Shown here one piece after another: positions 8,053 through 16,078 of a stretch of DNA of 43,049 nt (positions within the stretch are counted from its first letter, which is position 1; every line of letters begins with the position of its first letter). The stretch comes from Flavobacteriaceae bacterium PRS1 (GTDB lineage Bacteria > Bacteroidota > Bacteroidia > Flavobacteriales > Flavobacteriaceae): contig RDRZ01000019.1 in assembly GCA_003709165.1 (NCBI GenBank), positions 1 through 43,049 of the forward strand, given 5' to 3'. The notes under the pieces were generated by a model. It saw only the letters and a list, made by a program, of their open reading frames with translations. It was not told the DNA's origin and made no database searches. A program made the translations under genes and the position numbers.

Positions 8053-8910
8053 ATGGCTTGGTTTAAAAGAACAAATAAAGGAATACAAACACCTACCGAA
8101 TCTAAAAAAGACACTCCCAAAGGTTTATGGTATAAATCTCCCACAGGAAAAATAATTGATACCGAAGAATTAGAAAATAATTTTTATGTAAGTCCGGAAG
8201 ATGGTTATCATGTAAGAATTGGCAGTGCAGAATATTTTAAAATTCTTTTCGATGATAATACTTTTAAAGAACTTGATGCCCATTTAACATCTAAAGACCC
8301 TTTAAAGTTCGTAGACAAAAAAAAGTATAAAGACCGTTTAAAAGCTGCACAAGAAAAAACCAAACTTAAAGATGCAGTACGTACAGCAGTCGGTAAATCG
8401 AAAGGTAAAGATATCGTTATTGCTTGTATGGATTTTAGTTTTATTGGAGGCTCAATGGGAAGCGTAGTGGGCGAAAAAATTGCTCGTGCAGGCAGATATG
8501 CACTAAAACACAAATTACCTTTTATCATTATTTCTAAATCTGGTGGTGCCCGTATGATGGAAGCTGCATTATCATTAATGCAACTCGCCAAAACATCATC
8601 AATGTTAGCACAATTAGCCGAAGCAAAAATTCCATATATTTCTATATGTACAGATCCAACAACCGGAGGTACAACTGCCTCTTTTGCTATGTTGGGAGAT
8701 ATTAATATCAGCGAACCTGGAGCGTTAATAGGCTTTGCAGGTCAAAGAGTCGTTCGTGACACTATTGGAAAAGAATTACCAAAAGGATTTCAAAGTGCCG
8801 AATTCCTTTTAGAACATGGTTTTTTAGATTTTATCACACATCGAAAAAATTTAAAAAATAAAATAAACATATACATCGATTTAATTTTAAATAAACCTTT
8901 GAGAGAATAA
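8053..8910 (+). CDS. accD: Acetyl-CoA carboxylase carboxyltransferase subunit beta (zinc-ribbon cysteines absent)
   Basis: This is the beta subunit of the carboxyltransferase half of acetyl-CoA carboxylase, which with AccA moves CO2 from biotin to acetyl-CoA to give malonyl-CoA for fatty-acid synthesis. The 285 residues carry the crotonase-like fold with [17 protein letters not shown] (about 128-145), [12 protein letters not shown] (about 159-170), [17 protein letters not shown] (about 201-217) and [14 protein letters not shown] (about 223). The N-terminal zinc ribbon of E. coli AccD (two CxxC pairs) is recognisable in outline ([20 protein letters not shown] then [12 protein letters not shown]), but all four cysteines are replaced by Ser, Thr, Ser and Asp-like positions. 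This matches my memory of other flavobacterial AccD proteins. A strong terminator follows 1 nt after the stop. Confidence 0.96.
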   Translation: MAWFKRTNKGIQTPTESKKDTPKGLWYKSPTGKIIDTEELENNFYVSPEDGYHVRIGSAEYFKILFDDNTFKELDAHLTSKDPLKFVDKKKYKDRLKAAQEKTKLKDAVRTAVGKSKGKDIVIACMDFSFIGGSMGSVVGEKIARAGRYALKHKLPFIIISKSGGARMMEAALSLMQLAKTSSMLAQLAEAKIPYISICTDPTTGGTTASFAMLGDINISEPGALIGFAGQRVVRDTIGKELPKGFQSAEFLLEHGFLDFITHRKNLKNKINIYIDLILNKPLRE

Positions 8911-8952
8911 AAAAAGCGACCTCCCGATGGCTATCGGGATAAGTCGCTTTTT
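8911..8952. terminator. Bidirectional terminator between accD and the convergent lipoprotein gene
   Basis: A perfect 10-bp stem, AAAAAGCGAC (8911-8920) with GTCGCTTTTT (8943-8952), is flanked by A and T runs on both sides, so it can work for both converging genes. Its loop contains the palindrome CCCGATGGCTATCGGG (8923-8938), one of the dispersed palindromes of this window, which makes a second inner stem. Confidence 0.9.
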
Positions 8953-8972
8953 ATAACCAATTAAACATTAAC

Positions 8973-9821
8973 TTAGTTAAGTATAATCTCTCTTACATTT
9001 CCATTATCGTGTGTAAATGTTGCTAGATTATCACAATCTCCATCACCATAATCTAAAACACCGCTAAAATTTGTACGCTCTATATATACCGAACCACTAA
9101 CAAAATAATGACAAATTACTTCCCTACGCAAAGGTATAACCACTTCGTAGCTATGTGAATTTCCATTTCTAAAAGTTGTAAACCAATTCCCTGTTATTTC
9201 AAATACATTATCACTCCAAACACCACTTCCATGACCTTCAACCCACTCTTTAACTTTTGTTCCAACACGAGATGCTTCAGTACCATCAGGCCAAATCACA
9301 GTGATATCAACCGTTGTTGTAAATTGAGGGTTGCCATTGTCGTTAGAAAACTCTTTTAAAATAGTCTTGCCTCCAATAATATTTTTATTATTGAAATAAA
9401 AATCTTCTAGGGTTTTTGTAATAAGCACTTGTTGTGCTTCTGGGTTTCTTTCATAAGATAAGATAATTTTTCCTTTTAAAACATTTCCTCTAATCAAGCA
9501 TCCTTCAGTTCCAAAATCAATAGTGATCTCTCTAAAATTTTGTTCAATAACAACAGTAACAGTGACACAATCAGGCACATTGAAATGGGGAAGTGTTCGA
9601 CCAGTTTCGCTACTTTCTTGAGTTTCAAAAACATCTATTGCAATGTCATCCATTGCTGCAGAAGCTTTATCAATTTCTGATGACAGCACAACTTCCGAAT
9701 AGTCTTGCTGCAATTCTTGTTCATTAATTTCAACAGCTTTATTATCACTACAACCAAAAAAGGTAAGTGTAAAAACTGCTAATACCACAAACATGTTTCT
9801 AGTTAAATTCATCTTCTTCAT
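8973..9821 (-). CDS. Hypothetical lipoprotein
   Basis: I do not recognise a characterised family. The 282-residue product starts with a basic n-region and a hydrophobic stretch ending in a lipobox (FVVLAVFTLTFFGC, cysteine at about residue 24). It is therefore exported and lipidated, then followed by a Ser/Asp/Asn-rich linker of the kind seen in Bacteroidota surface lipoproteins. From about residue 75 it is beta-rich, with six further cysteines in the mature part (PDCVT, EGCLI, REVICHY and DGDCDN are four of the contexts) and repeated threonine/valine strands. Two segments resemble each other loosely (GCLIRGNVLKGKIILSYE and VSGSVYIERTNFSGVLDYG), suggesting an internal duplication. Flavobacterial genomes have many such solitary lipoproteins. 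It converges on accD through a shared terminator. Confidence 0.8.
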   Translation of the reverse strand: MKKMNLTRNMFVVLAVFTLTFFGCSDNKAVEINEQELQQDYSEVVLSSEIDKASAAMDDIAIDVFETQESSETGRTLPHFNVPDCVTVTVVIEQNFREITIDFGTEGCLIRGNVLKGKIILSYERNPEAQQVLITKTLEDFYFNNKNIIGGKTILKEFSNDNGNPQFTTTVDITVIWPDGTEASRVGTKVKEWVEGHGSGVWSDNVFEITGNWFTTFRNGNSHSYEVVIPLRREVICHYFVSGSVYIERTNFSGVLDYGDGDCDNLATFTHDNGNVREIILN

Positions 9822-10131
9822 AATTTTTTAGATTTAAGTTATTTTATAATATTAAGACTTTCTTAAAACAAAAAGGTTTAAAACGGTTAAATCTTTTTGC
9901 CGCTAATACACAGATTTCACTCAATATGTTGATGTAAAATTGAAATGATCGCACAATTTTTAAAAAATATAAAGGATTTTCGTTAATGAAATAAAAATTA
10001 CTTAGTTAAAGATAATAATTCGTGAACCTGCCTGTCGGCAGTCAGGTTCGTGCCTTTTCTATCATAATTTGATTTTAATGCGTTTGGCTAAACAAGAGCA
10101 TTCAATTTGTTGCTAATCAAAATAATAGTTT
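9822..10131. other. AT-rich spacer upstream of the rpsO promoter, with one hairpin repeat
   Basis: No gene is visible here. Near 9895-9920 the text TTTTTGCCGCTAATACACAG resembles a dispersed Flavobacteriaceae motif that also appears at 38027 (TTTTTTGCCACGAATGCAC). At 10024-10049 a hairpin (GAACCTG and CAGGTTC arms around CCTGTCGGCAGT) is followed by a short T-rich stretch (CCTTTTCT). It could stop stray transcription ahead of the rpsO promoter. Confidence 0.6.
10024..10049. repeat. Hairpin repeat GAACCTG...CAGGTTC
   Basis: A 7-bp perfect stem with a second CTG/CAG stem inside it. The GC-rich core stands out from the AT-rich surroundings, as expected of a small mobile palindromic repeat rather than local sequence drift. 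Confidence 0.6.
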
Positions 10132-10139
10132 TATATTTG
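10107..10139 (+). promoter_or_regulatory. Probable rpsO promoter (TTG ... TATATTTG)
   Basis: TATATTTG at 10132-10139 is an exact -7 match (TAnnTTTG). A TTG at 10110-10112 sits 19 nt upstream, in the spacing known for the Bacteroidota housekeeping sigma factor. Transcription would begin near 10146, leaving a leader of about 205 nt before rpsO. This is the best-formed promoter in the window. Confidence 0.65.
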
Positions 10140-10145
10140 CCGCTT

Positions 10146-10352
10146 GAAAGAAAATCTTTCATAGAACTCATCTTTAATTTTTGTTTTTAACCGAAAATGA
10201 GATGGAATTTGTTCAGATAAGATACTTTTTGAAAATATAGTTTAGCTAAATTTAAGAAAAGTAACGAAATATGGACGGGTTTCAGCCATTTTTAGGAAAT
10301 AGAAAAGGTCAATATGAGTTAATACATAAAAATAATTTACAATAATATTAGC
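10146..10352 (+). promoter_or_regulatory. Long structured leader upstream of rpsO
   Basis: This is a roughly 205-nt untranslated region between the predicted start of transcription and the rpsO ATG. It opens with a small hairpin (GAAAGA and TCTTTC, 10146-10160). Then CTCAT (10167-10171) can pair with ATGAG (10197-10201), or the overlapping CATCT (10169-10173) can pair with AGATG (10202-10206); the two pairings exclude each other. S15 represses its own translation through mRNA leaders in several bacterial groups, so a similar role is plausible. I cannot match this leader to a known family. Confidence 0.4.
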
Positions 10353-10622
10353 ATGTATTTAACAAAAGAAGTTAAAGAGAAAATCTTTAAAAAGTATGGT
10401 AAAGATGCAAAAAACACAGGCTCTGCCGAAGGACAAATTGCATTATTTACTCATAGAATTGATCACTTAACCGAGCACCTAAAGAAAAATCGTAAAGATT
10501 ATAATACAGAACGTTCGTTAGTAATGTTAGTAGGTAAACGCAGATCATTACTAGACTATTTAACTAAAAAAGATGTTTTAAGATATCGTGCAATAGTTAA
10601 AGAATTAGGATTAAGAAAATAA
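10353..10622 (+). CDS. rpsO: 30S ribosomal protein S15 (uS15)
   Basis: A small-subunit primary-assembly protein that binds the central domain of 16S rRNA and contributes to an intersubunit bridge. The 89 residues are the standard length, all helical. The family signature is present as HRIDHLTEHLKKNRKDYNTERSLVMLVGKRRSLLDYL (residues about 35-71, read in parts), including the rRNA-binding GSAEGQIALFTHRI region and the GKRRSLLDYL loop. No Shine-Dalgarno sequence precedes the ATG, normal for this phylum. It sits upstream of pnp, the same neighbour as in E. coli, but separated by 394 bp with a probable terminator. Confidence 0.98.
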   Translation: MYLTKEVKEKIFKKYGKDAKNTGSAEGQIALFTHRIDHLTEHLKKNRKDYNTERSLVMLVGKRRSLLDYLTKKDVLRYRAIVKELGLRK

Positions 10623-10659
10623 AAAAATACCATGCTTTTTTAGTGTGGTTTTTTGTTTT
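10621..10659 (+). terminator. Probable rpsO terminator
   Basis: Immediately after the stop, an A-rich arm ending in ACCA (about 10622-10633) can pair with TGGTTTTTT (about 10646-10654) around a T-rich loop, with one bulge, and is followed by further Ts. The fold is imperfect, so read-through into pnp may occur. Confidence 0.4.
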
Positions 10660-11016
10660 ATTTCGAGGTAATATCGAAATAAAATTAAAATCCTGAAATA
10701 ATCCCGATAGTTATCGGGACAGGATAAAGAAGAAGCTAATTATTAGTTTTTCATTGGTCAAGACATAATTATGTCACACAACTACAGCACCAATTAAATG
10801 TAAATTGGAGCAATTAAAAAATTGAATTATTTTTAGATTAAACAAAGAAAAAAATTAAAGCATAGTAATAGCTACGGTTTTAGTTTTTGATGAAGTTTAA
10901 GTTAAATAGAAACGATTTTTATTGCTTTTATTTGGATTTAAGTGGTGTAAAACAACACAACCCTGTCCGACCTACAAAAGGCGGAGACCATTGTTTAATT
11001 AGAATTAAAAATATTT
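10660..11016. other. Spacer between rpsO and pnp with palindromic repeat; no gene seen
   Basis: No ORF is supported. It contains the dispersed palindrome TCCCGATAGTTATCGGGA (10703-10720) inside a longer hairpin, ATCCTG (10691-10696) with CAGGAT (10721-10726), and a small hairpin CCAATT/AATTGG (10791-10809). The remainder is AT-rich and probably holds the pnp promoter and leader, but I find no clean TAnnTTTG element with a matching -33. Confidence 0.55.
10691..10726. repeat. Dispersed palindrome copy (rpsO-pnp spacer)
   Basis: An 18-nt near-perfect palindrome, TCCCGATAGTTATCGGGA, is enclosed by a second 6-bp complementary pair (ATCCTG and CAGGAT). It shares its core with copies at 8923, 16213, 22450 and 37975. 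Confidence 0.75.
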
Positions 11017-13254
11017 ATGATTCCAAAAAAAATTAGAGAGGTCATTGACCTTGGTGATGGAAGAGAGATTTCCATCGAAACCGGAAAATTAGCCAAACAG
11101 GCTCATGGTTCTGTAGTAGTACAAATGGGGAAAACTATGTTATTATGTACAGTTGTATCTAATTACAAAGCAAGCCCTGTGGATTTTCTACCTTTAACAG
11201 TAGATTACAGAGAAAAATTTGCAGCAGCAGGACGTTATCCTGGAGGGTTCTTTAAAAGAGAAGCACGACCAAGTGATGGCGAAATACTAACAATGCGTCT
11301 TGTTGACCGCGTTTTACGTCCGTTATTCCCAAAAGATTATCACAACGAGGTACAGGTAATGATTCAATTAATGTCTCATGATGAAGATGTTATGCCTGAC
11401 GCACTCGCTGGTTTGGCGGCTTCAGCAGCAATACAATTAAGCGATTTTCCTTTTGAATGTGCAATTTCTGAAACGCGTGTTGCAAGAGTAAATGGTGAAT
11501 TTATAATCAATCCAAGTAGAACACAATTAGCAGAAGCAGATATAGATATGATGGTTGGCGCATCAATAGATTCGGTAATGATGGTTGAAGGCGAAATGGA
11601 CGAATGCAGCGAGGAAGAAATGGCAGATGCTATTAAATTTGCTCATGAAGCAATTAAAATACAATGTGCAGCCCAAATTAAATTAGCTGAAGCTGTAGGC
11701 AAAAAAGAAGTTCGTGATTACGATACTGCTATCGAAGATGAAGATTTAGAGAAAAAAATATACGATGCTGCTTACGATAGATGTTATGCAATTGCAAAAC
11801 AAGGATTACCGAAACAAGAACGCAGTTTAGCATTTACTGAAGTTAAAGATGAAGTAAACGCAATGTTTTCCGAAGAAGAACAGGAAGAATTAGCCGATTT
11901 AATTTCTAAATACTACAACAAAGCTCAAAAAGCTGCTGTTAGAGATTTAACATTAAATGAAGGTTTGCGTTTAGATGGACGAAAAACTACAGACATCAGA
12001 CCAATTTGGTGCGAAGTAGATTACCTACCATCAACACATGGTTCTGCTCTCTTTACACGTGGAGAAACACAAGCGTTAGCAACAGTAACTTTGGGCACAT
12101 CCAGAGATGCTAATATAATTGACATGCCTTCTTACGAAGGTGAAGAACGTTTTTACTTACACTATAACTTCCCTCCTTTTTGTACTGGAGAAGCAAGACC
12201 TTTAAGAGGAACTTCTCGTCGTGAAGTAGGACATGGTAATCTTGCACAACGTGGATTAAAAGGTATGATTCCAGAAGATTGCCCTTATACTGTAAGAGTT
12301 GTAAGTGAAGTTTTAGAATCTAACGGTTCGTCGTCTATGGCAACCGTTTGCGCTGGAACTATGGCACTAATGGATGCCGGAGTTCAACTTATAAGACCTG
12401 TTTCTGGTATTGCAATGGGATTAATTAGCGATGGTAAAAAACATGCTGTTTTAAGCGACATACTTGGTGATGAAGATCATCTCGGTGATATGGACTTTAA
12501 AGTAACAGGTACTTCTAAAGGGATTACAGCTTGCCAAATGGATATTAAAATAAAAGGATTATCACACGATATTTTAGTAAGCGCACTAAATCAAGCACGT
12601 GATGGTCGTTTGCATATTTTAGAGAAAATAACTGATACTATTGCACAACCTAATGCAGATGTGAAGTCTCATGCTCCAAAAATGGTGACGAGAATAATTC
12701 CTAATGAATTTATTGGAGCTTTAATTGGTCCTGGCGGAAAAGTAATTCAGGAACTGCAAAAAGAAACCGGAACAACTATTGTAATTAACGAAGACCCAGT
12801 AACCGAAGAAGGTATCGTTGAAATTTTAGGAACTAATCAAGATGGAATTGATGCTGTTCTATCAAAAATTGATTCGATATTGTTTAAACCGGAAAGAGGC
12901 AGTGTTTACGAAGTTAAAGTGATAAAGATCCTTGACTTTGGTGCTGTTGTTGAATATACAGAAGCCCCTGGAAATGAAGTTTTACTTCACGTTAGTGAAC
13001 TGGCTTGGGAACGTACAAACAATGTTACTGATGTAGTGAATCTTGGAGATATTATCGACGTGAAATATTTTGGTATTGACCCAAGAACACGAAAAGAAAA
13101 AGTATCTCGTAAAGCTTTACTCGATAAACCTGAAGGTTATGTAGCAAGACCTCCAAGAGATAATAATAGAGGAAGAGACAATCGTGGACGTGATAATCGT
13201 AATAGAGATAATCGTCGAGACAACAGAAGCCCTAGAGAAAATAAAGAAGATTAA
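11017..13254 (+). CDS. pnp: Polyribonucleotide nucleotidyltransferase (PNPase)
   Basis: A phosphorolytic 3'-to-5' exoribonuclease that degrades mRNA and also adds heteropolymeric tails; it acts as a trimer. At 745 residues it has the full order: RNase PH domain 1 (about 10-215), a helical linker, RNase PH domain 2 (about 305-545), KH (about 555-615) and S1 (about 620-690). Catalytic-core text is clear, for example [36 protein letters not shown] and [17 protein letters not shown], with the acidic metal-binding Asp residues. The KH motif [11 protein letters not shown] is intact. The C-terminal 35 residues are a repetitive Arg/Asp/Asn tail ([20 protein letters not shown]), a likely flexible RNA-binding extension. 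The ATG at 11017 has no Shine-Dalgarno sequence. A strong terminator follows. Confidence 0.98.
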   Translation: MIPKKIREVIDLGDGREISIETGKLAKQAHGSVVVQMGKTMLLCTVVSNYKASPVDFLPLTVDYREKFAAAGRYPGGFFKREARPSDGEILTMRLVDRVLRPLFPKDYHNEVQVMIQLMSHDEDVMPDALAGLAASAAIQLSDFPFECAISETRVARVNGEFIINPSRTQLAEADIDMMVGASIDSVMMVEGEMDECSEEEMADAIKFAHEAIKIQCAAQIKLAEAVGKKEVRDYDTAIEDEDLEKKIYDAAYDRCYAIAKQGLPKQERSLAFTEVKDEVNAMFSEEEQEELADLISKYYNKAQKAAVRDLTLNEGLRLDGRKTTDIRPIWCEVDYLPSTHGSALFTRGETQALATVTLGTSRDANIIDMPSYEGEERFYLHYNFPPFCTGEARPLRGTSRREVGHGNLAQRGLKGMIPEDCPYTVRVVSEVLESNGSSSMATVCAGTMALMDAGVQLIRPVSGIAMGLISDGKKHAVLSDILGDEDHLGDMDFKVTGTSKGITACQMDIKIKGLSHDILVSALNQARDGRLHILEKITDTIAQPNADVKSHAPKMVTRIIPNEFIGALIGPGGKVIQELQKETGTTIVINEDPVTEEGIVEILGTNQDGIDAVLSKIDSILFKPERGSVYEVKVIKILDFGAVVEYTEAPGNEVLLHVSELAWERTNNVTDVVNLGDIIDVKYFGIDPRTRKEKVSRKALLDKPEGYVARPPRDNNRGRDNRGRDNRNRDNRRDNRSPRENKED

Positions 13255-13282
13255 TGTCTTCTATCTCTTATGACAAACATTT

Positions 13283-13317
13283 AAACCTCTCAAAATTAAT
13301 TTTTGAGAGGTTTTTTT
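13283..13317 (+). terminator. Strong Rho-independent terminator after pnp
   Basis: AAACCTCTCAAAA pairs perfectly with TTTTGAGAGGTTT around a 5-nt loop, and seven Ts follow. It isolates pnp from rpoD. Confidence 0.93.
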
Positions 13318-13392
13318 ATCTTTTTTGTAACATTTCACTAAACCATACGTATAACTAATAGACACGTTAACAATACCTCAAAAAATATAAAT

Positions 13393-13397
13393 AGGAG
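13393..13397 (+). promoter_or_regulatory. Shine-Dalgarno-like AGGAG before rpoD
   Basis: AGGAG lies 8 nt before the rpoD ATG, in good position to pair with the 16S rRNA tail. Other starts in this window (rpsO, pnp, ftsZ, fbaA, accD) lack such a sequence. In Flavobacterium the anti-Shine-Dalgarno is normally hidden by the ribosome, and SD-bearing mRNAs such as rpsU are special cases, so this could be regulatory. A 5-nt match can also arise by chance. Confidence 0.45.
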
Positions 13398-13405
13398 ACC
13401 TTTAG

Positions 13406-14269
13406 ATGAGACAACTCAAAATTACCAAGCAGGTTACTAATAGAGAAACCGCTTCATTAGATAAATACCTTCAGGAAATTGGAAAAGTTGACCTAATTAC
13501 TGCCGACGAAGAAGTAGAATTAGCACAACGTATTAAAGCCGGAGACCAACTGGCTTTAGAAAAACTAACTAAAGCAAATTTACGTTTTGTAGTTTCGGTT
13601 GCAAAGCAGTATCAAAACCAAGGTTTAACCTTACCAGATTTAATTAATGAAGGTAATTTAGGATTAATAAAAGCGGCTCAACGTTTTGATGAAACCCGTG
13701 GTTTTAAATTTATATCGTATGCTGTTTGGTGGATTCGTCAATCAATTCTACAAGCATTGGCCGAGCAATCTCGTATTGTTCGTTTGCCATTAAATAAAAT
13801 TGGTTCTATTAATAAAATTAATAAAACCTATGCGTTCCTTGAGCAATCACATGAACGCCCACCAAGTGCTGAAGAAATTGCAAAAGAATTAGATATGACG
13901 ATTAACGACGTAAAAGAATCTATGAAAAATTCTGGTCGTCACGTTTCTATGGATGCCCCTTTAGTTGAAGGCGAAGACTCTAACCTTTATGACGTATTAC
14001 GAAGTGGCGAATCTCCCAATCCTGATAGAAATTTATTGCATGAATCGTTACGTACTGAAATAGAAAGAGCTTTAGATACCTTAACACCTCGTGAAGCAGA
14101 TGTTATACGTTTATATTTTGGTTTAGCAAATCAACATCCAATGACTTTGGAAGAAATTGGAGAAACATTCGATTTAACTCGTGAACGTGTTAGACAAATT
14201 AAAGAAAAAGCGATACGAAGATTAAAACATACATCTCGTAGTAAAATATTGAAAACTTATTTAGGATAA
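13406..14269 (+). CDS. rpoD: Primary RNA polymerase sigma factor RpoD (sigma-A)
   Basis: The housekeeping sigma factor that directs RNA polymerase to TTG / TAnnTTTG promoters in this phylum. The protein is 287 residues. It lacks region 1.1 and the long non-conserved insert of E. coli sigma-70, as usual for Bacteroidota. Region 1.2 is [23 protein letters not shown] (about 17-39, read in parts). Region 2 includes [16 protein letters not shown] and [13 protein letters not shown], with the -10-binding helix [16 protein letters not shown] (about 100-115). Region 3 covers about 120-200. Region 4 ends with [28 protein letters not shown] (about 246-273), the helix-turn-helix for the -33 element. An AGGAG precedes the start, unusual here. 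Two hairpins follow the gene. Confidence 0.98.
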   Translation: MRQLKITKQVTNRETASLDKYLQEIGKVDLITADEEVELAQRIKAGDQLALEKLTKANLRFVVSVAKQYQNQGLTLPDLINEGNLGLIKAAQRFDETRGFKFISYAVWWIRQSILQALAEQSRIVRLPLNKIGSINKINKTYAFLEQSHERPPSAEEIAKELDMTINDVKESMKNSGRHVSMDAPLVEGEDSNLYDVLRSGESPNPDRNLLHESLRTEIERALDTLTPREADVIRLYFGLANQHPMTLEEIGETFDLTRERVRQIKEKAIRRLKHTSRSKILKTYLG

Positions 14270-14299
14270 TCGTATATTTACGACTAAATAAAAGTAACA

Positions 14300-14348
14300 A
14301 ACAGTTTATGTTCAACTCGTTTGAGCATTTCATAACTGTTCGTTTTTT
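14300..14348 (+). terminator. Terminator after rpoD (first of two)
   Basis: AACAGTTTATG (14300-14310) pairs with CATAACTGTT (14331-14340) with one bulge. The stem continues inward through TTCAA/TTGAG, leaving a tiny loop, and a run of six Ts follows. This is a long, stable terminator for rpoD. Confidence 0.85.
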
Positions 14349-14359
14349 GATTGATGAAA

Positions 14360-14394
14360 GAACCCTCGGCTGATTACTGAGGGTTCGTTTTTTT
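14360..14394 (+). terminator. Second terminator in tandem after rpoD
   Basis: GAACCCTC (14360-14367) and GAGGGTTC (14379-14386) form a perfect 8-bp stem, followed by GTTTTTTT. It sits 20 nt after the first terminator and would catch read-through toward rpe. Confidence 0.85.
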
Positions 14395-14503
14395 ACCCGT
14401 CTTCCGTCTTCCCAAAGTGAAGAAAAATTTTCCAATTCTTAAATTCCTCTCCAAAGGAAAGGGACTTTTAACTATATTTACAAAAACTTAATAAGACACA
14501 GAA

Positions 14504-15169
14504 ATGAGTTCTAAATTAATTGCACCTTCAATTTTAGCTGCTGACTTTGGCAATCTGCAACGTGATATTGAAATGGTAAATAACAGCGAAGCCGATTGGT
14601 TTCATATAGATATTATGGATGGTGTTTTTGTTCCTAATATTTCTTTCGGTATGCCAGTATTAAAAGCCATTGCAAAACATGCTGATAAAACCATTGATGT
14701 GCATTTAATGATTGTAGATCCAGACCGTTACATCAAAGTTTTTGCTGAATTGGGAAGTAACATTCTAACAGTACATTACGAAGCTTGTACTCATTTACAC
14801 CGAACATTACAAGCCATAAAAGCTGAAGGCATGAAAGTTGGAGTAGCTCTTAATCCGCATACAAGTATTAACGTTTTAGAAGATACCATTAACGATATTG
14901 ATTTAGTTTGTGTAATGAGTGTTAACCCTGGATTTGGTGGACAGAGTTTTATAGAAAACACTTATGATAAAGTAATACAACTCAAGGAATTAATTGCTAT
15001 AAAAGGGGCGTCCACATTAATTGAAATTGATGGAGGAGTTACCAATGAAAATGCAAAAGCCTTGGTTGATGCAGGCGCAGATGTACTTGTTACAGGTAGT
15101 TATGTGTTTAAAAGTGATAATCAAGCTGAAACCATAAAGGAATTAAGGGCTTTAGCAAATTCTAACTAA
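14504..15169 (+). CDS. rpe: Ribulose-phosphate 3-epimerase
   Basis: Interconverts D-ribulose-5-phosphate and D-xylulose-5-phosphate in the non-oxidative pentose phosphate pathway. The 221 residues form a TIM barrel of the usual length. Family signatures are visible: PSILAADFGNL (about 8-18, with the conserved Ser), WFHIDIMDGVFVPNISFG (about 32-49, metal-binding His and catalytic Asp), VHLMI (about 67, metal His), MSVNPGFGGQSF (about 139-150, phosphate binding) and EIDGGV (about 175, second catalytic Asp) followed by TGSYVF. The ATG at 14504 matches the family start. The stop codon overlaps the stop of the convergent peptidase gene by 4 nt, so no terminator fits between them. Confidence 0.97.
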   Translation: MSSKLIAPSILAADFGNLQRDIEMVNNSEADWFHIDIMDGVFVPNISFGMPVLKAIAKHADKTIDVHLMIVDPDRYIKVFAELGSNILTVHYEACTHLHRTLQAIKAEGMKVGVALNPHTSINVLEDTINDIDLVCVMSVNPGFGGQSFIENTYDKVIQLKELIAIKGASTLIEIDGGVTNENAKALVDAGADVLVTGSYVFKSDNQAETIKELRALANSN

Positions 15170-15912
15170 TATCCTGCAAAATCAAAATTTAGCATCTGTT
15201 TTACTTTGCTATAAACTTCTGGAAATTGCTTTCTAAATTCCAGAGGTGTTTCTATAAAATTTTCAATAATAACAGCAATAAATTCATATTGATTAGAAAA
15301 TGCATAATCTCTAAAATATTTGGATTCGATTAGTTTATTTTTCATTTGCTGGTTGCTCGACAAAAGGTTAGTTAGTTCTTTAAACGTATCCTGAAAAATG
15401 TTAGAACTCACATCATGCTCTTTTACGCTATTTAGATGAATTGCATGCACAAACTCATGTATCCCTAAATTTAAATTATCATTACTTATTTCATATCCTT
15501 CTTTAAAATCTTTCCAAGACAATACGATTGTTCTCAATCCAGGATTAAACTCACCCTTATGATACTCTTTATTTGTATTTGAAAAAAAAGCGTCAGGATA
15601 AATAAATATTTTATCTATTATTCCAATATAAAAATCTCGAAATCCAAAAGTTAGCATTACAGCTGTCGCAGAAATTAAAACTTTTATATCATCTGTTATA
15701 ACGAAGCCTTCTCGACCAATAAAATCTTTATCTTTAATAAATAAAGTTAAACGATGTTTAAAATAGTCTTGCTGCTGTTTTGTTAGTTTATTATAAAAAG
15801 AAAAACGCTGCCGTAAAATATATTGTTGTTTATGTGGAAGCTTTCTTAAAAAAAGATATTTATGAATATATAAAGGTTTCTTTTTTCGGAAAACATAAGC
15901 CTTTTCTATCAT
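15166..15912 (-). CDS. MtfA-like zinc-dependent peptidase (M90), N-terminal anchor disrupted
   Basis: A metallopeptidase of the MtfA family, named for the E. coli protein that binds the repressor Mlc; the target here is unknown. From the ATG at 15912 it is 248 residues, with the zinc motif HEFVHAIH at about 152-159. Family text surrounds it: LIKDKDFIGREGF-type region near 60, ISATAVMLTFG near 80, and NQYEFIAVIIENFIETP near 208 with the likely third-ligand Glu. Directly upstream and in frame, 22 codons encode a hydrophobic stretch (ILIGIFTVALTYIFIYHVI), the membrane anchor expected in this family. It has no ATG, because a TGA (15979-15981) separates it from ATGs at 16017 and 16023. Either translation starts at a rare codon in this stretch, or the anchor is lost. 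Confidence 0.85.
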   Translation of the reverse strand: MIEKAYVFRKKKPLYIHKYLFLRKLPHKQQYILRQRFSFYNKLTKQQQDYFKHRLTLFIKDKDFIGREGFVITDDIKVLISATAVMLTFGFRDFYIGIIDKIFIYPDAFFSNTNKEYHKGEFNPGLRTIVLSWKDFKEGYEISNDNLNLGIHEFVHAIHLNSVKEHDVSSNIFQDTFKELTNLLSSNQQMKNKLIESKYFRDYAFSNQYEFIAVIIENFIETPLEFRKQFPEVYSKVKQMLNFDFAGY

Positions 15913-16023
15913 TCTAATTACATGATAAATAAAAATATAGGTTAAAGCAACAGTAAAGATTCCGATAAGAATTTTATTTCAGATTGAATATTTTTCTAAA
16001 AAACACAGGAATAACATAAACAT
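15913..16023 (-). pseudogene. Upstream in-frame extension of the MtfA-like gene, broken by TGA
   Basis: Reading the minus strand from the ATG at 16023 gives MFMLFLCFLEKYSI, then TGA at 15981-15979, then NKILIGIFTVALTYIFIYHV continuing in frame into the peptidase. The whole would make a natural membrane-anchored N-terminus if the TGA were a sense codon. A single substitution or sequencing error would explain it. Alternatively the 14-codon piece is an upstream leader ORF. Confidence 0.5.
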
Positions 16024-16041
16024 AAAACGGTTAGCGGCAAT

Positions 16042-16070
16042 CAAAAATACAAACTTAAAAAGCAAACCAA
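16042..16070 (-). promoter_or_regulatory. Putative promoter for the MtfA-like gene (TTG N18 TATTTTTG)
   Basis: On the minus strand TATTTTTG (16049-16042) matches TAnnTTTG, with a TTG about 18 nt upstream. The predicted transcript begins near 16035 and includes the ATG codons at 16023 and 16017. This supports translation beginning upstream of the TGA rather than only at 15912. Confidence 0.5.
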
Positions 16071-16078
16071 CCCATTTT

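Noticed and set aside
8208-8591. 127-codon frame opposite accD
   Set aside because: Antisense shadow of accD with no independent signal.
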